Shown here: positions 1-5,707 of the stretch, piece by piece | How positions within the stretch are numbered: the first letter of the stretch is position 1 | How the letters are laid out: every line of letters starts with the position of its first letter | Source of the DNA: a bacterium | GTDB lineage: Bacteria > T1Sed10-126 | Assembly: GCA_003554945.1 (NCBI GenBank) | Contig: PWHN01000058.1 | Location: 1 to 7,668, forward strand | DNA: 7,668 nt | Direction of reading: 5' to 3' | Made by a program: the position numbers and the translations under genes | Notes under the pieces: generated by a model | The model's database searches: none | Seen by the model: only the letters and a program-made list of their open reading frames with translations | Told to the model about the DNA's origin: nothing

Positions 1-76
1 ATTGTGTATAGCATTGAAACCAATGTTTTAAAGCCGTATAATGGTTTTGAATCAAAATTCCGGCTTCGATTGAATG

Positions 77-116
77 CGCCCCTACGGGCGAATAATTCAC
101 GACAGTTGTGCTGTCG
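77..116. repeat. Two adjacent small hairpins downstream of higA
   Basis: Two short inverted repeats lie just past the 3' end of higA. The first is CGCCC/GGGCG (77-81 and 86-90, 4-nt loop). The second is CGACAG/CTGTCG (100-105 and 111-116, 5-nt loop). The 9-mer GAATAATTC occurs after each of them (90-98 and 118-126). Neither stem is followed by a T tract in the higA reading direction, so they are not canonical intrinsic terminators. They could be a 3'-end stem-loop, or part of a dispersed GTAGGGGCG-type intergenic repeat; the second idea is inference. No gene is visible in 1-130 on either strand. Confidence 0.4.
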
Positions 117-130
117 GGAATAATTCGGGA

Positions 131-496
131 TTAAACTGCTTTTTTTACGGTTTCGATTTTTTGCCAACGATCACTTTCTTTAAGTTCATATAAATCATAG
201 GCTGATTGTAAATTCAGCCAGAAACGTTCACTTGTATCCAAAACCCGAGCAAGCATAGCGGCGGTTTCTGCTGTAACACGGCGTTTACCGCGAATTAGTT
301 CATTGACTCTCGTAACATGAACGCCCATATGATCAGCCAGTTCCCGTTGAGTCATATCCAGTGGATCCAAAAATTCTTTTTGGAGCATTTCACCTGGATG
401 GGTCGGAGATCGCTGCTCGGGAAGAAAAAAATCCCCCTCAATCAAATCCTCAGGTAACTGGGTTTTATCACTTTTCAACTTGTTTTCCGTGCTCAT
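131..496 (-). CDS. higA: HigA-type antitoxin, XRE-family helix-turn-helix protein
   Basis: This is the antitoxin of a HigBA type II toxin-antitoxin pair: in this family it binds and neutralises the toxin and represses the shared promoter. The protein is 121 aa. An N-terminal extension of about 30 residues, rich in charged residues, precedes the family signature HPGEML (33-38). An XRE helix-turn-helix follows at about 48-70 (MTQRELADHMGV...VNELIRGKR), then TAETAAMLARVL and RFWLNLQ, which are typical of the HigA/VapI group. The ATG at 496 has a good ribosome site (AGGGGT about 8 nt upstream) inside the 14-nt gap after the higB stop. Toxin-first gene order is the norm for higBA. The N-terminal extension makes it slightly longer than the usual roughly 100 aa. 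Family assignment is confident; activity is inferred. Confidence 0.93.
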   Translation of the reverse strand: MSTENKLKSDKTQLPEDLIEGDFFLPEQRSPTHPGEMLQKEFLDPLDMTQRELADHMGVHVTRVNELIRGKRRVTAETAAMLARVLDTSERFWLNLQSAYDLYELKESDRWQKIETVKKAV

Positions 497-510
497 ATAG
501 ATACACCCCT

Positions 511-807
511 CTAATGATAGTCTATAATTTCTACAGCATGAGGATGTCCTTCAATCCAGTAAAAACAAATCCTATATTGCCTATTTATACGAACAGATAA
601 CTGACCTTCTCGGTCAGCCGATAGTTTTTTTAGATTATATCCCGGAGTGGCTTCAATTTCATTTATATTTTCCGCTTTATCAATCCGGTCTAACATCCTT
701 TGAGCTTTAGAGTGTAGTCGTGATGGAAGTAAATTCCTGGCAGCCTTGCTGTTCTTACCCTGATAGACGTCCAAAGTTGCCTGATTTCTGAAGCTTTTGA
801 TGGACAT
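511..807 (-). CDS. higB: HigB-type toxin, RelE/ParE-superfamily mRNA interferase
   Basis: This is a 98-aa toxin of the HigB branch of the RelE/ParE fold; known members cleave mRNA on the translating ribosome. The visible family pattern is an N-terminal SIKSFRNQATLDVYQG, a central PGYNLKKLSADREGQLSVRI (55-74), the core strand INRQYRICFYW (74-84) and the C-terminal EIIDYH (93-98). The conserved arginines in SVRIN and QYRICF and the terminal His are in the positions expected for this family. Length is normal and the frame is intact. It is the first gene of the pair, 14 nt ahead of higA, with a purine-rich AAGAAAGAAGA upstream of its ATG at 807. A 25-bp palindrome lies about 20 bp upstream, which suggests autoregulation by the HigA or HigBA complex. 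Confidence 0.92.
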   Translation of the reverse strand: MSIKSFRNQATLDVYQGKNSKAARNLLPSRLHSKAQRMLDRIDKAENINEIEATPGYNLKKLSADREGQLSVRINRQYRICFYWIEGHPHAVEIIDYH

Positions 808-826
808 TATTAATCTTCTTTCTTTG

Positions 827-851
827 TTATCGTGTTACGGTAACAAGATAA
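827..851. promoter_or_regulatory. Palindromic operator of the higBA module
   Basis: This is a 25-bp inverted repeat centred on position 839. The core GTTAC-G-GTAAC (834-844) is perfect, and outer arms TTATC (827-831) and GATAA (847-851) share the same centre. Eleven of the twelve pairs are complementary; only 832/846 mismatches. It lies between higB and the candidate -35 box and overlaps the candidate -10 box. That is the position expected for a site where HigA blocks RNA polymerase. The symmetry is seen directly; the binding partner is inferred from how higBA modules are regulated. Confidence 0.75.
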
Positions 852-873
852 TATATTTAAGAGACGATGTCAA
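845..873 (-). promoter_or_regulatory. Candidate sigma-70-type promoter of higBA
   Basis: Read on the minus strand, a perfect TTGACA (868-873) is followed after 17 bp by TATCTT (845-850), a four-of-six match to TATAAT. A better TATTAT (848-853) exists but at a 14-bp spacing. Transcription would begin near 838, giving a leader of about 30 nt before the higB ATG. The outer arm of the operator palindrome overlaps the -10 box. The box positions are seen; activity is inferred. Confidence 0.55.
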
Positions 874-1031
874 TGTTTTATTGTTTTCGCTATTTTTGAA
901 CTGTTAATTCATAATTTATTAGTTTTTGATTTCTTTGCCTTTAATCTCTCAATAAGAGAGGAATAGAACCCCTGTATATCCTCTTTTTGTATTTTCTCCT
1001 TTCTGGGGAGAAAAGCTGAAAATCGAAAAAA
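874..1031. other. AT-rich spacer after rnfA containing hairpins; no rnfB
   Basis: The spacer between the rnfA stop and the higBA promoter contains no credible open reading frame. It holds an 8-bp stem TTTTCTCC/GGAGAAAA (992-999 and 1007-1014, 7-nt loop) starting 17 bp past the rnfA stop. A 5-bp stem CTCTC/GAGAG lies at 946-960. The larger hairpin could mark the 3' end of the rnf transcript, but no T tract follows it in the rnf direction, so a classical intrinsic terminator is doubtful. In the usual clostridial order rnfB would start here; no remnant of it, such as cysteine motifs or a membrane anchor, is visible. Confidence 0.5.
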
Positions 1032-1610
1032 CTACACTGCAAGGAGGCCGGCGAAGCCCATGAAAGCGAGGGCGAGAATGCCGGCGATAAGTAAGGTTAT
1101 CGGAGCGCCGCGAAAAGGCCAGGGAACGTCGGCAAGCTGAAGCCGTTCGCGAATACCGGCCATGATGCTGATAGCGAGGGTGAAGCCAACACCGGCGCCA
1201 AATCCGTAGACAAGGGTTTCAATGAACGTATAATCGCGCATTGAAGCAAACAGGGCCATGCCGAGGATAGCGCAGTTAGTGGTAATAAGAGGCAAGAAGA
1301 TACCGAGGGCCTCGTAAAGCGGTGGACTAACCTTGTGAATAAACATTTCAACAAGCTGGACAAGAGAAGCGATGACAAGAATGAAGGAGACGTATTCCAG
1401 GTAGTGAAAGTTATAGGGAATAAGCAGGAAGTTGTTTATGAGCCAGCTTACAGCGGCAGTCATGGTCATCACGAAGGTGGTGGCCATGCCGAGCGAAAAA
1501 GACGAATCAAGCCGGTCGGAGACGTTAAGGAACGGACAGATGCCGAGAAAGTAGGTGAGGACAAAGTTATTAACCAGCGTTGCAGCAAGAAAAATCAGAA
1601 ATAATTCCAT
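1032..1610 (-). CDS. rnfA: Rnf complex membrane subunit RnfA
   Basis: RnfA is an integral membrane subunit of the Rnf complex that forms a pseudo-symmetric pair with RnfE. In structures of Rnf and the related Na+-NQR, this pair holds an [2Fe-2S] cluster within the membrane. I use the ATG at 1610, giving 192 aa. It forms a TAATG overlap with the rnfE stop, and the protein then begins MELFLIFLAATLVNNFVL, matching the family N-terminus. An in-frame ATG at 1622 would add four residues. Landmarks are LVNNFVL, FLGICPFL with Cys25, GMATTFVMT, PLITTNCAILG with Cys113, and about six hydrophobic segments. The two cysteines are in the positions expected for cluster ligands. This is the last rnf gene in the window. 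Confidence 0.96.
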   Translation of the reverse strand: MELFLIFLAATLVNNFVLTYFLGICPFLNVSDRLDSSFSLGMATTFVMTMTAAVSWLINNFLLIPYNFHYLEYVSFILVIASLVQLVEMFIHKVSPPLYEALGIFLPLITTNCAILGMALFASMRDYTFIETLVYGFGAGVGFTLAISIMAGIRERLQLADVPWPFRGAPITLLIAGILALAFMGFAGLLAV

Positions 1611-2218
1611 TAGCTTTCCCATCCTAACTTATGGGTTGTGTAGTTGGCGAGTCCAATCAGAACGCCGAGAGAAAGAAAGGCTCCGGCGGGGAGAATCATG
1701 ACGCCCCAGTCACGAAAAAGTCCCATGGTAACGGGGAAGCCGAAGAGTTCGCCGACGCCAAGGATTTCGCGGACCGAGGAGAGAACGAGCAGGGCGAAAG
1801 TAAAACCGGCGCTCATGCCGAGAGCGTCGAGAAAAGCCCGGTGTGTGGGGTGGTCGGAGGCGAAAGACTCCTGGCGGCTTAAGATGAGACAGTTAACTAC
1901 GATCAAAGGAACATAGGCGCCAAGGGCGCGGCTGATTTCCGGAAAGAGAGCGGCTAGCACGAGGTCAGCCACGGTGACAAAAGTAGCGATTATGACAATA
2001 TAAGAGGGGATGCGGACCTGGCGGGGGATGAAGCCCTTGATAATTGAGACTATGATACTTGAACTTATCAATACAAAAGCAGTGGCCAGACCCATGGAAA
2101 GGCCGTTAAGGGCCGTGTTAGTAACTGCGAGGACCGGGCACATGCCAAGTAGCTGTTTGAAGACCGGGTTCTGCTCCCAGATTCCCTTGGCAAAATCACG
2201 CCAGTATTGTCGTCTCAT
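1610..2218 (-). CDS. rnfE: Rnf complex membrane subunit RnfE
   Basis: RnfE is the membrane partner of RnfA in the ferredoxin:NAD+ oxidoreductase. It is 202 aa, a normal length, with about six transmembrane segments. Family landmarks are NPVFKQLLGMCPVLAVT with Cys27, NGLSMGLATAFVL, AYVPLIVVNCLILSRQESFAS with Cys110, and a long C-terminal hydrophobic stretch from about residue 130. The cysteines fit the proposed membrane [2Fe-2S] ligands shared with RnfA. The ATG at 2218 has a strong ribosome site, AAGGTGA, about 7 nt upstream. Unlike every other junction in the operon, rnfE is separated from its upstream neighbour rnfG by about 380 bp because a mobile element lies between them, so its own promoter or read-through is needed. 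Confidence 0.96.
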   Translation of the reverse strand: MRRQYWRDFAKGIWEQNPVFKQLLGMCPVLAVTNTALNGLSMGLATAFVLISSSIIVSIIKGFIPRQVRIPSYIVIIATFVTVADLVLAALFPEISRALGAYVPLIVVNCLILSRQESFASDHPTHRAFLDALGMSAGFTFALLVLSSVREILGVGELFGFPVTMGLFRDWGVMILPAGAFLSLGVLIGLANYTTHKLGWES

Positions 2219-2243
2219 TAAGTTTCACCTTAGGCTTAAATTG

Positions 2244-2272
2244 ATAATAAAAAGTGCAGCAAGTTTACGCAA
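2244..2272 (-). promoter_or_regulatory. Weak candidate promoter in front of rnfE
   Basis: On the minus strand TTGCGT (2267-2272) and TATTAT (2244-2249) are 17 bp apart. The -10 matches five of six consensus bases, the -35 only three. Transcription would begin about 20 nt before the rnfE ATG, close to its ribosome site. This would allow rnfEA expression independent of the inserted element. The match is weak and could be chance. Confidence 0.22.
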
Positions 2273-2297
2273 TTTGCAAGCCACCTGCAGGGGGCTT

Positions 2298-2326
2298 TCT
2301 ATATGTTACAAAAGGTTCTGTTGAAA
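2298..2326 (-). promoter_or_regulatory. Possible hybrid promoter at the element end, directed at rnfE
   Basis: Reading out of the element toward rnfE, TTTCAA inside the terminal repeat (2321-2326) and TATAGA in the flank (2298-2303) are 17 bp apart. IS6-family elements such as IS257 are known to supply a -35 box, TTGCAA, at the same place in their terminal repeat, forming hybrid promoters with flanking -10 sequences. Here the -35 matches three and the -10 four of six bases, so this is only a hypothesis. Confidence 0.22.
2306..2313. repeat. Target-site duplication, copy on the rnfE side
   Basis: The sequence TTACAAAA immediately abuts the terminal repeat and is identical to 2551-2558 on the other side. 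A perfect 8-bp duplication is direct evidence for transposition. Confidence 0.92.
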
Positions 2327-2550
2327 TCCTATATGATAGTGGACTACTCAAAGGTATTGGGACTCATTCTTGGTTGCCATCCAGGCAACCTCCGAGGTAT
2401 ACTCGGCGATAACCAGATCCTCCAGGATCTATTGCCGAGTATAAATCCGTCAAATACCTTTGAGTAGTCCGTATTGACGGCTAAATATTTTTTTAGAGTC
2501 ACAGTAAAAAAGCTAACTGTAGTAAAAATGAAATCGATTTCAACAGAACC
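2314..2550. mobile_element. MITE-like element, 237 bp, between rnfG and rnfE
   Basis: The ends are perfect 15-bp inverted repeats, GGTTCTGTTGAAATC (2314-2328) and its complement (2536-2550). They are flanked by the perfect 8-bp duplication TTACAAAA. No transposase reading frame is present, so the element is non-autonomous and would need enzyme supplied in trans. The terminal sequence resembles the IS6-family end as I recall it (GGTTCTGTTGCAAA in IS257/IS431), and IS6 transposition makes 8-bp duplications. ISL3 and IS1595 families also make 8-bp duplications and are alternatives. The interior is almost entirely nested inverted repeats (2341-2470) plus an A/T-rich stretch. Perfect ends and duplication suggest a fairly recent insertion. 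It splits an otherwise overlapping operon. Confidence 0.9.
2341..2470. repeat. Nested inverted repeats forming a branched fold inside the element
   Basis: An outer 18-bp perfect stem joins GGACTACTCAAAGGTATT (2341-2358) to its complement at 2453-2470. Within it are two more hairpins. One is GGTTGCC/GGCAACC (2372-2378 and 2384-2390, 5-nt loop). The other is TATACTCGGC/GCCGAGTATA (2398-2407 and 2434-2443), topped by AGATCC/GGATCT (2415-2420 and 2425-2430) with a TCCA loop. Together they draw a three-way junction of about 130 nt. Competing pairings also exist: CCGTCAA (2447-2453) with TTGACGG (2474-2480), and CCGAG (2392-2396) with CTCGG (2402-2406). The symmetry means either strand could fold. 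Whether this is a functional RNA, a cruciform or a passive relic cannot be told from one copy. Confidence 0.85.
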
Positions 2551-2558
2551 TTACAAAA
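2551..2558. repeat. Target-site duplication, copy on the rnfG side
   Basis: TTACAAAA directly abuts the terminal repeat and is identical to 2306-2313. It marks the second edge of the inserted element, 41 bp past the rnfG stop. Confidence 0.92.
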
Positions 2559-2599
2559 CAAAAATTTTCTCTATTTTTAACGATTAGTTTCTAAGTATT

Positions 2600-3160
2600 C
2601 TATTTTATTTTTTTTCTAACTTTCGGTAAAGCGCGGTTGATGATGTTTACTACTGCTTCGGCGGAGATAGTGGCGCCGGTGATGGCCTGAACTTCTCTGT
2701 CGTCCGGGTCGCGATCAACGATGCCGATATTAGGACTTTCCGGGTCAAAATGGAGACCTTCAAAGTGGCGGCGAAAGTCCTGTTCAGTAATACGAGCGCC
2801 AAGACCGGGAGTTTCGGTCTGTTCAAGGACAAAGATACCGTTCAGTTCCTGGAGATTTTTCTGCAGACCGACCATCAGTCTAATTTCGTCAGAATAACCG
2901 GTGCCGCGGGCCTGAAAGGCAAAACCTATGGTGTCGCCGGTCGCGTCGAAACAGGCGTAAATTGGTATATCTTCAGCGTAAGTTGCAATTTCCATGTGTT
3001 CGGGTTCGCCGGGATAGAGGTCATTTATAGCCTGGACAATCCGGGCCCGCCGGTGTTCTTCGATGCGGGGCTCCGCCCACTGATTGAGAGCAGAGAGCAG
3101 GGCGGCGGAGGAGAGAGCGATGAGCGTTAGAACAACTGTCATGCGAATAGTCAGTTTCAT
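2600..3160 (-). CDS. rnfG: Rnf complex subunit RnfG with covalent FMN
   Basis: RnfG is a membrane-anchored Rnf subunit that carries an FMN joined by a phosphoester bond to threonine. The protein is 186 aa, a normal length. One N-terminal membrane segment (about residues 6-24) is followed by a soluble FMN-binding domain placed outside the cytoplasmic membrane in this family. The flavinylation motif AITGATISAEAVV (159-171) is intact, with Thr164 the expected attachment site. Other landmarks are GYSDEIRLMVGL (88-99) and QTETPGLGARI (114-124). The ATG at 3160 overlaps the rnfD stop as TGATG, indicating coupled translation. A flavin transferase (ApbE) would be needed for cofactor attachment; none is encoded in the window. 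Confidence 0.96.
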   Translation of the reverse strand: MKLTIRMTVVLTLIALSSAALLSALNQWAEPRIEEHRRARIVQAINDLYPGEPEHMEIATYAEDIPIYACFDATGDTIGFAFQARGTGYSDEIRLMVGLQKNLQELNGIFVLEQTETPGLGARITEQDFRRHFEGLHFDPESPNIGIVDRDPDDREVQAITGATISAEAVVNIINRALPKVRKKIK

Positions 3161-4107
3161 CAGTTACCCTCCTCGCCAAACGGACTGGGCCGGGTGTAGC
3201 GGTCAATTATTGGTGTAAAGGCATTCATCAGCAGGATAGCATACATGACGCCGCCGGGCTGACCGCCAAATAGGCGGATAATCACGACAAGCGTGCCGCA
3301 ACCGAGGCCGAATATCCAGCTTCCTATTGATGTGATGGGAGTGGTGACCATGTCTGTCGCCATGAAAAAGGCACCGAGCATTAGCCCACCGCTGAGCAGA
3401 TGAGTTAACGGGTCGGGATGGCCGGGGTTGTAAAGGTGAAGGAGACCGCCAACAACTGCAGTTGAAGTAAGAAAAGAGAGCGGGATACGCCAGTCAATAT
3501 TACCAAGCAGAATTAGAAACAATCCACCGGCGAGGAGAGCGAGGGCAGAAGTTTCACCAAGGCTGCCGCCAATGTTGCCGAGGAAAAGTTCCCGGTAGCC
3601 CGCTTCAACAGTTTCGGCCAGTGGAGTGGCGGTTGTAGTGGCGGCGAGAGCGTTGTCGGTCCAGTGCTCCAGTGGAGCAATCCAGGTGGTCATGAGAACC
3701 GGATAAGAGGCCTGGAGGAAGGCGCGGCCAACCAGGGCGGGGTTAAATATGTTGTGGCCGAGACCGCCAAATATTTGTTTGCCCAGAGCAATTGCAATTA
3801 TGGAACCGAGGGCCGCGAGACTGAGATGAATACGGACCGGCAGGGTTAACCCAAGCAGGAGACCGGTGAGTATGGCGCTGCCGTCGGTCAAAACCAGATT
3901 TTTTCCGCGCAGGTAGAGAAACACCAATTCAGTAACAATGGCGGATAAAACGCAGGTGGTAACGACCAGTAGAGCCCGGTAGCCAAAGAAATAAGTGGCT
4001 GCCAGCAGAGCGGGTATGAGGGCTAATATGACGGAAAACATAACTTTGGGTGTGGAGTCTTCTGCCGGTAGATGAGGGGCGGTTTGCAGAACCATTTCTT
4101 TACTCAT
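3160..4107 (-). CDS. rnfD: Rnf complex membrane subunit RnfD with covalent FMN
   Basis: RnfD is the large membrane subunit of Rnf and carries a second covalent FMN, part of the electron path associated with ion movement. I prefer the ATG at 4107 (315 aa): it gives a TGATG overlap with the rnfC stop, as at the next junction, and AAGGTG lies 8 nt upstream. A GTG at 4116 would add three residues. The protein has many hydrophobic segments. Landmarks include the family block GGLGHNIFNPALVGRAFL (114-131), the flavinylation segment AATTTATPLAETV with Thr161 the likely FMN site, FMATDMVTTPIT (248-259) and a C-terminal block ending MNAFTPIIDRYTRP. The attachment motif is a TTAT variant of the general S/T-G-A-T pattern. 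Confidence 0.95.
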   Translation of the reverse strand: MSKEMVLQTAPHLPAEDSTPKVMFSVILALIPALLAATYFFGYRALLVVTTCVLSAIVTELVFLYLRGKNLVLTDGSAILTGLLLGLTLPVRIHLSLAALGSIIAIALGKQIFGGLGHNIFNPALVGRAFLQASYPVLMTTWIAPLEHWTDNALAATTTATPLAETVEAGYRELFLGNIGGSLGETSALALLAGGLFLILLGNIDWRIPLSFLTSTAVVGGLLHLYNPGHPDPLTHLLSGGLMLGAFFMATDMVTTPITSIGSWIFGLGCGTLVVIIRLFGGQPGGVMYAILLMNAFTPIIDRYTRPSPFGEEGN

Positions 4108-5423
4108 CAGGGACACACCTTTTCCTTGCCGACGCGCAGCCAGTGCACAAGCGGTATATTAGAGGGACAGACGTAGGAACAGACGCCACACTCCAGACAG
4201 TTCTGAACATGTAGATCTTTAGCCTCGTCGTAGCGGCGTGCTTTTACCAGGCGTGCCAGGCGGGTCGGAACCAGTTTTTGCGGACATTTTGAAACGCAGC
4301 GGGCACAGCGGATGCAGGGGTGTTCTTGGCGTTCATTGACGTGCTGCTGGTTGAGTGCCACAATACCACCAGTAGCTTTGACAGTGGGCACGGAGAGATC
4401 AGACTGCGATGTACCCATCATGGCGCCACCGTCAAGAATAAGTTTTGTTTCGTCTATAAGACCGCAGTGTTCAAACAAATGTTCGAAAGGAGTCCCGATG
4501 GGAACTGTATAATTAGCCGCTGATTTGACAGCCGGACCGGCAACTGTAATTATGCGCTCAATAAGTGGCTTACCCCGTAAGACAGCGTCAGAGATTGCGG
4601 CCGCAGTGCTGACGTTGTTGACGACGCAGCCGACGTCCGCCGGGAGCAGGGAAGCGCCCATTTTACGCCCTGTTAGGGCGTAGATTAGCATGTTTTCAAC
4701 ACCCTGTGGGTATTTGTCTTCCACTGCTTGAACAGTCAGGTTTTCACTTTCAGGTAGGCTATCGTCCAGCTCTTCGACAGCGTCCGGCTTATTGTCTTCC
4801 ACCCCGATTATACCCTGTTCGGCGCCAACAGCCTTCATAATCAGTCGGAGGCCGTTTACTACTGCTTTAGGCCGTTCCAGCATCGTTCGATGGTCGGAGG
4901 TGAGAAAAGACTCACACTCGCAGCCGTTGAGGATGACCGTGTCAATGTTTGTTTCTTCCGGGGGGGAAAGCTTGACGTGACTGGGAAAAGCGCCACCGCC
5001 GAGTCCAACTACGCCCGCTTCTCGAACGCGCCGGTAAATCTGCTCGCTGGAGATAGAGTCAATTTTTTGAAAAGGGGAATAAAATTTTTCGTCTTCGTTA
5101 TCTTGATCTACTTCGATAATTATGCAGTCACCGGTGGTTCCGTCGGGCAGAGGATGTTTGCCAATTTTATTCACAGTGCCCGAGGCGGGAGCGTGTAGGG
5201 AAGCTGATATATTGCTTTCCGCTTCAGCGATCATCTGTCCCCGCAGGACCTCGTCGCCTTTTCCAACCAGGGGTTTAGCGGCTGCCCCGGTGTGCTGTTG
5301 CAGAGAGAGAAATAGCTTTTCCGGCAACGGAATTCTCGTTGATTTTTTGGAGGCAGTCTGATGTTTATATTCGGGCGGATGAGTTCCGCCGGGGAAAGTA
5401 GCTAAACGGCTGAGTAACTGCAT
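4107..5423 (-). CDS. rnfC: Rnf complex peripheral subunit RnfC, NADH and Fe-S protein
   Basis: RnfC is the cytoplasmic subunit that exchanges electrons with NAD(H) through FMN and two [4Fe-4S] clusters. The 438-aa length fits the shorter clostridial form, without the long C-terminal repeat tail seen in E. coli RsxC. The order is: N-terminal TFPGGTHPPEYK (9-20); a lipoyl-like sandwich region with GKGDEVLRGQMIAEA (54-68) and SLHAPASGTV (75-84); a nucleotide-binding glycine loop GVVGLGGGAFPSHVKL (137-152); NGCECESFLTSDHRTM (166-181); and an SLBB-type region. Two ferredoxin-like clusters follow, with Cys370/373/376/380 and Cys409/412/415/419. It is the first gene of the operon. Its ATG has GGAAGG about 12 nt upstream, a little far. 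The divergent gene begins 284 bp away. Confidence 0.97.
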   Translation of the reverse strand: MQLLSRLATFPGGTHPPEYKHQTASKKSTRIPLPEKLFLSLQQHTGAAAKPLVGKGDEVLRGQMIAEAESNISASLHAPASGTVNKIGKHPLPDGTTGDCIIIEVDQDNEDEKFYSPFQKIDSISSEQIYRRVREAGVVGLGGGAFPSHVKLSPPEETNIDTVILNGCECESFLTSDHRTMLERPKAVVNGLRLIMKAVGAEQGIIGVEDNKPDAVEELDDSLPESENLTVQAVEDKYPQGVENMLIYALTGRKMGASLLPADVGCVVNNVSTAAAISDAVLRGKPLIERIITVAGPAVKSAANYTVPIGTPFEHLFEHCGLIDETKLILDGGAMMGTSQSDLSVPTVKATGGIVALNQQHVNERQEHPCIRCARCVSKCPQKLVPTRLARLVKARRYDEAKDLHVQNCLECGVCSYVCPSNIPLVHWLRVGKEKVCP

Positions 5424-5518
5424 ATTCGTGAGTGCCTTCCTGAGTTGTGATTGAATTTGCCAGCTAATAGTTTATCAGATGATTTGCTTGGAAGAAAGGC
5501 GGGGAAGGGACCCCGAGC

Positions 5519-5550
5519 AGGCGAGCTTGCGAAGAGGCGAGCGGGCGAAA
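5519..5550. repeat. Two 16-bp imperfect tandem repeats in the divergent intergenic region
   Basis: AGGCGAGCTTGCGAAG (5519-5534) is followed directly by AGGCGAGCGGGCGAAA (5535-5550); 13 of 16 positions agree. A 5-bp hairpin CGGGG/CCCCG (5500-5515) lies just before. The block is GC-rich against a more AT-rich surrounding and lies about 100 bp upstream of rnfC. It could be part of a dispersed intergenic repeat or a binding region for a regulator; no known motif was recognised. Confidence 0.55.
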
Positions 5551-5603
5551 GGTCGGTAATCAAGAGCAAGATCAAATTCAAGTTCCTCCCTCACCTGGTT
5601 GGA

Positions 5604-5627
5604 GTGGGAAAGTGTGAAAGTGGGAAA
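5604..5627. repeat. Three 8-bp tandem repeats upstream of the plus-strand operon
   Basis: GTGGGAAA (5604-5611), GTGTGAAA (5612-5619) and GTGGGAAA (5620-5627) follow each other without a gap; one base differs in the middle copy. They lie about 80 bp upstream of the PLP-fold gene. Purine-strand low-complexity runs of this kind are common between genes in Bacillota, so function is uncertain. The rest of 5424-5707 shows no gene, RNA or convincing promoter. Confidence 0.6.
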
Positions 5628-5707
5628 GACGGTGAAGGCGCCAAACAAGTATGGTGTTGTTGTGAATATCCGAATTAAGACGTAAAAGTTTCTCAACGGG
5701 GCTGGAT

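Noticed and set aside
1-130. Possible start of rnfB or another gene running off the left edge on the minus strand
   Set aside because: No ribosome site plus start codon with a credible continuing frame is visible, and no membrane anchor or cysteine motif can be read.
992-1014. Rho-independent terminator for the rnf operon
   Set aside because: The 8-bp stem is convincing but no T tract follows it in the rnf direction, so it is recorded only as a hairpin in the spacer.
1335-2324. Open frames on the plus strand opposite rnfA and rnfE
   Set aside because: They lie antisense to clear rnf genes, have composition driven by the opposite strand and show no family features.
2447-2494. Intrinsic terminator on the plus strand: CCGTCAA/TTGACGG followed by a T run at 2488-2494
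   Set aside because: The stem is only 7 bp with a 20-nt loop and the T run starts 7 nt after it; no plus-strand gene precedes it. It is better described as a competing pairing inside the element.
2314-2550. Integron attC site or CRISPR-like repeat
   Set aside because: There is no integrase, no cassette gene, no regularly spaced direct repeats, and the perfect 8-bp duplication with inverted ends explains the element as a transposable one.
5475-5696. Short open frames in the divergent intergenic region, on both strands
   Set aside because: They run through tandem repeats, lack convincing ribosome sites and show no recognisable protein features.
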